A stretch of DNA of 11,562 nt from an uncultured Acidimicrobiales bacterium. GTDB taxonomy: Bacteria; Actinomycetota; Acidimicrobiia; Acidimicrobiales; UBA10347. This document shows positions 6,546 through 11,562 of this stretch, piece after piece. The stretch's first letter is position 1; each line of letters starts with the position of its first letter. Made by a program: the position numbers and the translations under genes. The stretch is taken from contig CALDGN010000448.1 in the NCBI GenBank assembly GCA_937942965.1, forward strand, positions 1 to 11,562. Reading direction: 5' to 3'. The notes beneath the pieces were generated by a model that did not search any database, had not been told where the DNA came from, and saw only the letters and a program-made list of their open reading frames with translations.

Positions 6546-6557
6546 CGGGTGAGTGTA
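6546..6557 (-). promoter_or_regulatory. Likely leaderless promoter -10 box for the TauE/SafE gene
   Basis: On the minus strand TACACT is followed by six bases (CACCCG) and then the GTG start. This is the exact TANNNT spacing expected if transcription begins at the start codon. No ribosome site is present, which agrees. The -35 region is not recognisable. The rest of the 168-bp gap (to 6713) holds a TAGCGT at 6612-6617 on the plus strand, which may serve the acidic-protein gene, and nothing else I can name. Confidence 0.4.
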
Positions 6558-6700
6558 GGCACCGCGTGCCCGACCGACCTGAGCGAATCTGCTGAGTCGC
6601 AGCGGGTGGAATAGCGTTGCGAGGACGACGTTGGTGCTGCATGGCGTCATCTCGTCTGGGGTCACGTCGCCGCGCTGGGTTCGCGGCCCCTCACCACTTC

Positions 6701-6706
6701 AAGGAG
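6701..6706 (+). promoter_or_regulatory. Strong ribosome binding site for the acidic-protein gene
   Basis: AAGGAG sits 7 nt before the ATG at 6714. It is the best Shine-Dalgarno site in the window and settles the start. Confidence 0.8.
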
Positions 6707-6713
6707 TTCCCGC

Positions 6714-7244
<531 letters not shown>

Positions 7245-7269
7245 AGCGGTTGCGCAGGGGGAGGGGCGC

Positions 7270-7956
7270 ATGACCAACGGCGCAATCTTGATCATGTCGC
7301 TGATCGCCTTTGGTGGCAGCTGGTTCGTGAAGCGCTGGCTCGCGAGCACCTACAAGACGTGGAGCCAAGTCCCGAACACCTATGGCGTGACCGGGGCCCA
7401 AACTGCCGCCGCGATTCTGCGTAAGAAAGGCGTCAGCAACGTCAAGATCGAGCGGGTGCGCGGCAAGCTCACCGATCACTTCGATCCGGCGCGCGACATC
7501 CTCCGCCTGTCGCAGTCGAACTACGACAGCACCTCGGTGGCTGCCATGGCGGTGTCGGCCCACGAGGCCGGCCATGCGATCCAGGATCACCGTGATGACA
7601 TCCGGCTACGGCTGCGAAAGTACTTCGTGCCGGTCGCCGCGTTTGGCGGCCGCTTCTCACCGTGGCTCGTCGGCGGCGGGTTTATCTTCGGCAGCGACCT
7701 GCTACTTCGGCTTGGCGCATGGCTGCTGGTCGGAACGCTTGTCTTTCAGCTGTTGACGTTGCCGGTCGAGTTCAACGCGAGCAAGCGAGCGCTCTCGAAC
7801 CTGCAAGAGCTCGGTCTGACCGACCCCGAACAGGTCAAAGGCACTCGTCGAGTTCTGACGGCTGCAGCGCTCACCTATGTTGCTGCGGCCGCGACGTCGG
7901 TTGCCTATATCGCCACACTCTGGATGATGACGCAAGGTCGCCGCGGTCTCGGTTAG
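7270..7956 (+). CDS. YugP-type membrane zinc metallopeptidase
   Basis: 228 residues, matching the YugP family (Pfam Zn_peptidase_2) length. The zinc site HEAGH is at 98-102 within AMAVSAHEAGHAIQ. The third ligand is probably E167 in LPVEFNASKRA, a motif typical of the family. Hydrophobic segments lie at about 5-20, 130-165 and 196-218, so it is a membrane protein with the active site next to the bilayer. The N-terminal YGVTGAQTAAAILRKKGVSNVKIE is also typical. The substrate is unknown. A very purine-rich ribosome site (AGGGGGAGGGG, 7256-7266) precedes the ATG. Its upstream partner is the poly-Asp protein, a possible substrate or regulator, which is only a guess. Confidence 0.9.
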   Translation: MTNGAILIMSLIAFGGSWFVKRWLASTYKTWSQVPNTYGVTGAQTAAAILRKKGVSNVKIERVRGKLTDHFDPARDILRLSQSNYDSTSVAAMAVSAHEAGHAIQDHRDDIRLRLRKYFVPVAAFGGRFSPWLVGGGFIFGSDLLLRLGAWLLVGTLVFQLLTLPVEFNASKRALSNLQELGLTDPEQVKGTRRVLTAAALTYVAAAATSVAYIATLWMMTQGRRGLG

Positions 7957-7974
7957 TGCCTTCGACCGCGTGGC

Positions 7975-7998
7975 CGAACGGTGCCTGACACCCGTTCG
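7975..7998. terminator. Bidirectional terminator hairpin between convergent genes
   Basis: CGAACGG and CCGTTCG form a perfect 7-bp stem with a 10-nt loop. It fills the 42-bp gap between the peptidase stop (7956) and the stop of the leftward ThDP-enzyme gene (from 7999). No T-run is present on either side. Its position makes a shared terminator the likely role. Confidence 0.5.
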
Positions 7999-9648
7999 TC
8001 AGTGGGTGGCTTGGCCGCGGTTGGCGGGCAGACGCAGGTACGGCCACGGGTTGGGCATCGCGTCGACGCTGACTTCGACCAGGCACGGTCCATCGTGTTC
8101 GATCGATTCGCCGAGTGCGGGACGGAACGTCTCCGGCGAGTCGGCGTGCCAGTACTTGACTCCGAAGGCGTCGGCCAGCTTCGAGAAGTCGGGATTGTCG
8201 AGCTTCGAAGCGATCGTGCGGTCTTCGCCGAAACGCTCCCGCTGAATGCGTCGCACGTTGCCATACGCGTTGTTGTTGAACAGCACGATGTTGCACGGGA
8301 TGTTGTGCTGCACCGCGGTCGCCAGTTCGGTGGCCGTGAACAGGAAGCCGCCGTCGCCGGTCACACCAATGACGGGCCGGTCGGTCGCTGCCGAGGCACC
8401 AATGGCCACTGCGGTCCCGGCTCCGAGCGTGCCGGCTGCGCCCGAAGACAAGAAGGTACGCGGCTGCTGGTGGTCGTACCAGAGGTGGGCGGCGAAGCCG
8501 ATCTGGGTGACGTCCTCGACGAACGCGCCGTCGGCCGGCATGACGTCGCGGATGGCGGCGGTGTATGAGCGCTGCGGTTCGATGTGCGCGGTGCGGTCCC
8601 AGAACGACGCTCGCACGGCTGCGATCTCGTCGGCTCGCGAGGGCTTCTCGAGCGGGCCAATTGCGGCGATGAGCGCACGGCAAGCAGCATCGGCGTCGGC
8701 ATGGATACCCACCTCGGTGATGCCGTGGCGGTCGAGTTCGTCCTCGTCGACGTTGATCTGAATGAGCGTGAGGTCGTCGTCGTAGCCCCAGGTGCCGAGT
8801 GGCCATTCGATGCGGCTGCCGATGCCGACGACAACGTCGACGTCGGGCCACATGTCGTAGGCCCCCGTCAGCGGCACGAACAGTTCATGCGAGGTGGGAA
8901 CCACGCCATGGCCCATGCGACGACTCGTCACGACGGCTTGCACGAGCTCCGCGAGTTCGGTGACCGATTCGCTCGCCCCATAGGCGCCGGATCCGAGCAC
9001 GAACATGGGTCGCTTGGCCGAGGCGATGATGGCGGCTGCTCGCTCGATCGATGAGCCGTCGGCCTCGGGCATCGTGATGACAGGTGTAGCGATCGCGCCC
9101 TCGGCCGGCTTGCCCCACACGTCGACGGGCACTTCGATGCTTACCGGTCGGGGGAGTCCTGAGTGCACAGCATCGATCGCTGCTTGTACCTGAGCCTCGG
9201 CAGTGGCCGGGTCGTGGATGACCGCAGTGTGCTTCGTGAGCTGCTCGAGGATTGCGGTCTGGTCGGGGAGATCGTGGAGCGCGCCGAAGTGGCGCCCTTG
9301 TTGGAAGGTCGCGATCTGTCCGATGACGGCGAGCACTCGCGCATAGCCCCAGTACGCGCTGGTGAGTGCGCCGGACGCGTTGAGCATGCCAGGTCCCGGA
9401 ACCACGCAGCAGGCGGCGGGTTCACCGGTGACTTGGGCCGCACCCATCGCCATGTAGGCGGCGCCTTGTTCGTGGCGGGTAACGATGGGGCGGATGTCCG
9501 GCGCATCGACGAGCACATTGAAGAAATCATCGTTCTGCACGCCAGGGATGCAGAACAGCTGGTCAATATTCGAACGACGCAATCCCTCGACGACGAGGTG
9601 CGCAACGCTCTGCGGGCCAGGGAGTGTCGGGCGGCCGGAATCAGTCAT
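7999..9648 (-). CDS. Thiamine-diphosphate enzyme, acetolactate synthase/decarboxylase superfamily
   Basis: 549 residues in the three-domain layout of IlvB-like enzymes. The pyrimidine-binding domain has the catalytic Glu in RHEQGAAYMA (E60). The central domain (about 195-330) includes RPMFVLGSGAY. The diphosphate-binding domain has SSGAAGTLGAGTAVAIGA (401-418) and the ThDP/Mg motif from GDGG (431-434) to FNNNAYG (457-463). Members make or break C-C bonds next to a carbonyl (acetolactate synthase, benzoylformate decarboxylase, benzaldehyde lyase, oxalyl-CoA decarboxylase). No small regulatory subunit or ilv gene is next to it, so biosynthetic acetolactate synthase is unlikely; the substrate is open. 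The ATG at 9646-9648 lacks a ribosome site but has a leaderless-type promoter. It is divergent from the AtuA-family gene. Confidence 0.88.
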   Translation of the reverse strand: MTDSGRPTLPGPQSVAHLVVEGLRRSNIDQLFCIPGVQNDDFFNVLVDAPDIRPIVTRHEQGAAYMAMGAAQVTGEPAACCVVPGPGMLNASGALTSAYWGYARVLAVIGQIATFQQGRHFGALHDLPDQTAILEQLTKHTAVIHDPATAEAQVQAAIDAVHSGLPRPVSIEVPVDVWGKPAEGAIATPVITMPEADGSSIERAAAIIASAKRPMFVLGSGAYGASESVTELAELVQAVVTSRRMGHGVVPTSHELFVPLTGAYDMWPDVDVVVGIGSRIEWPLGTWGYDDDLTLIQINVDEDELDRHGITEVGIHADADAACRALIAAIGPLEKPSRADEIAAVRASFWDRTAHIEPQRSYTAAIRDVMPADGAFVEDVTQIGFAAHLWYDHQQPRTFLSSGAAGTLGAGTAVAIGASAATDRPVIGVTGDGGFLFTATELATAVQHNIPCNIVLFNNNAYGNVRRIQRERFGEDRTIASKLDNPDFSKLADAFGVKYWHADSPETFRPALGESIEHDGPCLVEVSVDAMPNPWPYLRLPANRGQATH

Positions 9649-9660
9649 AGGGCGACGCTA
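9649..9660 (-). promoter_or_regulatory. Likely leaderless promoter -10 box for the ThDP-enzyme gene
   Basis: On the minus strand TAGCGT is followed by six bases (CGCCCT) and then the ATG. The layout is the same as that before the TauE/SafE gene, and again no ribosome site is seen. The box lies within the 59-bp gap shared with the divergent AtuA gene. Confidence 0.45.
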
Positions 9661-9707
9661 CTCGCAGCGGATTGGGTGGGCAGTGAAGCGGCGGGAAGAA
9701 TGGCGCC

Positions 9708-11498
9708 ATGGCTTCGAGCGACACCCGTGACCCGATCCGCATTGCGAACTGTTCCGGCTTCTTTGGCGATCGACCGTCGGGGGCTCGTGAACAGGTTGAG
9801 GGAGGAGAGATCGATGTTCTCACCGGCGACTGGCTCGCGGAACTCACGATGCTCATCCTCAGCCGCATTCAGGCGAAGAACCCAGGCCGTGGGTATGCCC
9901 GCACGTTCGTGACCCAGATGGAAGAAGTCATGGGGTCCTGTCTGGACAAGGGCATCAAGGTGGTCTCGAACGCCGGCGGCCTCGATCCTGATGGTTGCGC
10001 CGATGCCGTCCACGAGGTCGCACAGAAGCTCGGCCTCAACCCGACGATCGCGTACGTCAACGGCGACAACCTGTTGCCCCGAGTCGAGGAACTCGCCGCA
10101 GCGGGCGCGCTGAACCCATTCGTCGAAGGCGGTGACCTCGGGGACCTCTCGAAGTACGTGAGCGCCAACGCCTACCTCGGGGCGTTCGGGATCGTCGAAG
10201 CGCTCAACCAAGGTGCCGACATCGTGATCACGGGTCGCGTCACCGACGCAGCTGTCGTGTGTGGTCCCGCTGCGTGGCATCACGGGTGGGAGCGCACCGA
10301 CTTCGATCAGCTTGCGGGCGCCGTGGTCGCTGGCCACGTGATCGAGTGCAGCGGCCAGGCGACCGGTGGTAACTACTCGTTCTTCCACGAGATCGAAGGC
10401 CGCACCGACGCCCCGGGCGGCCGTGCCCGGTTCGGATTCCCGTGGGCTGATGTCGCCGCCGATGGCAGCTGCGTGATCGGCAAGCACGATGGCACCGGCG
10501 GTGTCGTGAATGTCGAGACCGTGACCAGCCAGCTGCTGTATGAGATTGGCTCGCCGAGCTATTTGGGCCCCGACGTCACGAGCCGCTTCGAGACGATCGA
10601 GCTCGAACAGGTCGAGCGAGATCGAGTGCGTATCTCCGGCGCAAAGGGCGAGGCGCCTCCCGCGACGCTCAAGGTCGCCATGAACGAGATGGGCGGTTAT
10701 CGCAACTCATTCACGGTTGCGCTGACCGGCCTCGACGTCGATGCCAAAGCCGCCTTTGCGCAGGCCGCGTTCTGGGACGCATGCCCGTACACCGCTGACG
10801 ATTTCGCGTCGTGCACGAGCCGGGTCATCCATACGAACAAGCCTGACCCGGCGACGCAAGAAGAGGCGACGGCGATCTGGCGACTGACGGTCAAGGACCC
10901 CGACGAGCGCAAGGTCGGTCGAGCGTTCAGCAACGCAAATGTCCACGCAGCGCTGTCTTCGATCCCGGGTATGTACGGCCTGGGTGGCGGCCCGGGAGCG
11001 GGCAGCCCGTACGGCGTCTACCGACCGGCGACGGTCCCGAACGATCTGGTGCCGAACTATGTGCACGTGCTCGGGAGCGAGACGGTGATGATCGAGTCGG
11101 TTGCCCCAGCGGGCGATCCGCTCGTGATCGAGGTCGCTGCGCCCGCAACCGCACCGGACGGCCCGACGACTGACCTGCCGCTTGGGACGGTGGTCGGAAC
11201 CCGTTCCGGTGACAAGGGTGGCGATGCCAACATCGGCGTCTACGCCCGCAACGACGAGACCTATGCATGGCTCGACTCGTTCCTCACCGCCGACAAGCTC
11301 CAAGAGCTCCTGCCCGAAGCGGCTGCGCTGACTGTCGACCGTTATCGGCTTCCCAACATCCGTTCACTGAACTTCTTGGTACGCGGCATGTTGCAAGAAG
11401 GCGTCGCTGCGTCGACCCGTCAAGACGGCCAGGCCAAGGCCGTCGGCGAGTGGTTACGAGCACGAGTCGTGCCGATTCCGGACAGCCTGCTCAGCTAG
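9708..11498 (+). CDS. AtuA (DUF1446) family acyclic-terpene-utilisation-type protein
   Basis: 596 residues, the full length usual for AtuA. The DUF1446 domain covers about 10-455, with IANCSGFFGDRPSGA at the start, VVSNAGGLDPDGCA (85-98), ITGRVTDAAVVCGPAAWHHG (174-193) and QATGGNYSF (217-225). A C-terminal AtuA-type domain follows, marked by GTRSGDKGGDANIG (497-510). In Pseudomonas, atuA is in the citronellol/geraniol catabolism cluster, but its reaction is not settled. Homologues are spread among bacteria and fungi, often near acyl-CoA enzymes. No geranyl-CoA carboxylase gene is in view, so terpene use here is unproven. Start: ATG at 9708 with GGGAAG 9 nt upstream. It shares a short control region with the divergent ThDP-enzyme gene. 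Confidence 0.9.
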   Translation: MASSDTRDPIRIANCSGFFGDRPSGAREQVEGGEIDVLTGDWLAELTMLILSRIQAKNPGRGYARTFVTQMEEVMGSCLDKGIKVVSNAGGLDPDGCADAVHEVAQKLGLNPTIAYVNGDNLLPRVEELAAAGALNPFVEGGDLGDLSKYVSANAYLGAFGIVEALNQGADIVITGRVTDAAVVCGPAAWHHGWERTDFDQLAGAVVAGHVIECSGQATGGNYSFFHEIEGRTDAPGGRARFGFPWADVAADGSCVIGKHDGTGGVVNVETVTSQLLYEIGSPSYLGPDVTSRFETIELEQVERDRVRISGAKGEAPPATLKVAMNEMGGYRNSFTVALTGLDVDAKAAFAQAAFWDACPYTADDFASCTSRVIHTNKPDPATQEEATAIWRLTVKDPDERKVGRAFSNANVHAALSSIPGMYGLGGGPGAGSPYGVYRPATVPNDLVPNYVHVLGSETVMIESVAPAGDPLVIEVAAPATAPDGPTTDLPLGTVVGTRSGDKGGDANIGVYARNDETYAWLDSFLTADKLQELLPEAAALTVDRYRLPNIRSLNFLVRGMLQEGVAASTRQDGQAKAVGEWLRARVVPIPDSLLS

Positions 11499-11511
11499 GC
11501 CGCCGCCGGGA

Positions 11512-11562
11512 TCACTCCGCTGGTTCGTGGCGGAACGAGTTCCAGACCATGAACGCTCCGAT
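11512..11562 (-). CDS. C-terminal end of a leftward gene, cut by the window edge
   Basis: Reading leftward from the right edge, an open frame codes IGAFMVWNSFRHEPAE and stops with TGA at 11512-11514. It is only 16 codons, 13 bp from the AtuA stop. The convergent position and the absence of any other explanation favour a real gene end. The family cannot be told from so little. Confidence 0.45.
   Translation of the reverse strand: MGAFMVWNSFRHEPAE

Noticed and set aside
5746..6642. Leftward open frame (298 codons) in another frame of the permease gene
   Set aside because: Dominated by Arg, His and Pro, with no membrane segments. The permease frame explains the region.
6546..6665. Extended N-terminus for the TauE/SafE permease
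   Set aside because: Forty polar/basic residues before the first membrane segment are atypical, and GTG 6545 fits the promoter spacing.
7871..8851. Leftward open frame (326 codons) inside the ThDP-enzyme gene
   Set aside because: Arg-rich shadow frame. The overlapping frame has complete ThDP motifs.
9645..10487. Leftward open frame (280 codons) opposite the AtuA gene start
   Set aside because: It would cross the divergent promoter gap and lacks any recognisable motif, while the AtuA frame is clear.
11516..11534. TCCGC-N9-GCGGA as terminator of the AtuA gene
   Set aside because: The stem is only 5 bp and lies inside the likely end of the leftward gene, so chance or codon use explains it.

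Overview
The window looks like chromosome from a high-GC actinobacterium. An Acidimicrobiia (Ilumatobacter-like) source is my best guess, but that is inference. The grounds are high G+C with matching codon use in every gene, two adjacent enzymes of families tied to mycothiol (the actinobacterial thiol), a Tad-type protein, and several starts that look leaderless with a TANNNT box placed 6-7 nt upstream. I see no insertion sequence, phage gene, CRISPR array, tRNA or rRNA.

Layout. (1) 1-132: a leader with stacked inverted repeats. (2) 133-2013: a TadE/G-like anchored exported protein with a large domain carrying regularly repeated Cys-x8-Cys pairs. (3) 2041-2574: a GNAT acetyltransferase, ending in an 11-nt convergent overlap with (4) a leftward two-gene operon. 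Its first gene (3349-4122) is an Rv2466c-like DsbA-fold oxidoreductase and its second (2564-3349) a mycothiol-dependent maleylpyruvate isomerase-family protein, joined by a TGATG stop/start overlap. (5) 4123-4226: a divergent control region with palindromes. (6) 4227-5063: an NADH pyrophosphatase (NudC-type Nudix hydrolase). (7) 5128-5793: a small membrane protein with a Popeye-like/degenerate cyclic-nucleotide-binding domain. (8) 5814-6545, leftward: a TauE/SafE permease. (9) 6714-7956: an acidic protein with an 18-Asp run, followed 25 nt later by a YugP-type membrane zinc peptidase. (10) 7999-9648, leftward: a thiamine-diphosphate enzyme of the acetolactate synthase/decarboxylase superfamily. 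(11) 9708-11498: an AtuA (DUF1446) family protein, divergent from it. (12) A leftward gene whose last 16 codons run in at the right edge.

How the genes may work together. The clearest unit is the mycothiol pair, probably for thiol-based redox or electrophile handling, under a palindrome that could be an operator. It faces NudC, so redox and NAD(H) turnover genes share one control region. The acidic protein and YugP peptidase form a second likely transcription unit. The ThDP enzyme and AtuA protein share a 59-bp divergent promoter region and could belong to one catabolic route. The remaining genes look like ordinary single-gene units. The least explained items are the Cys-pair repeat domain on the Tad-like protein, the loss of the second active-site cysteine in the Rv2466c-like protein, the poly-Asp protein and the Popeye-like protein.
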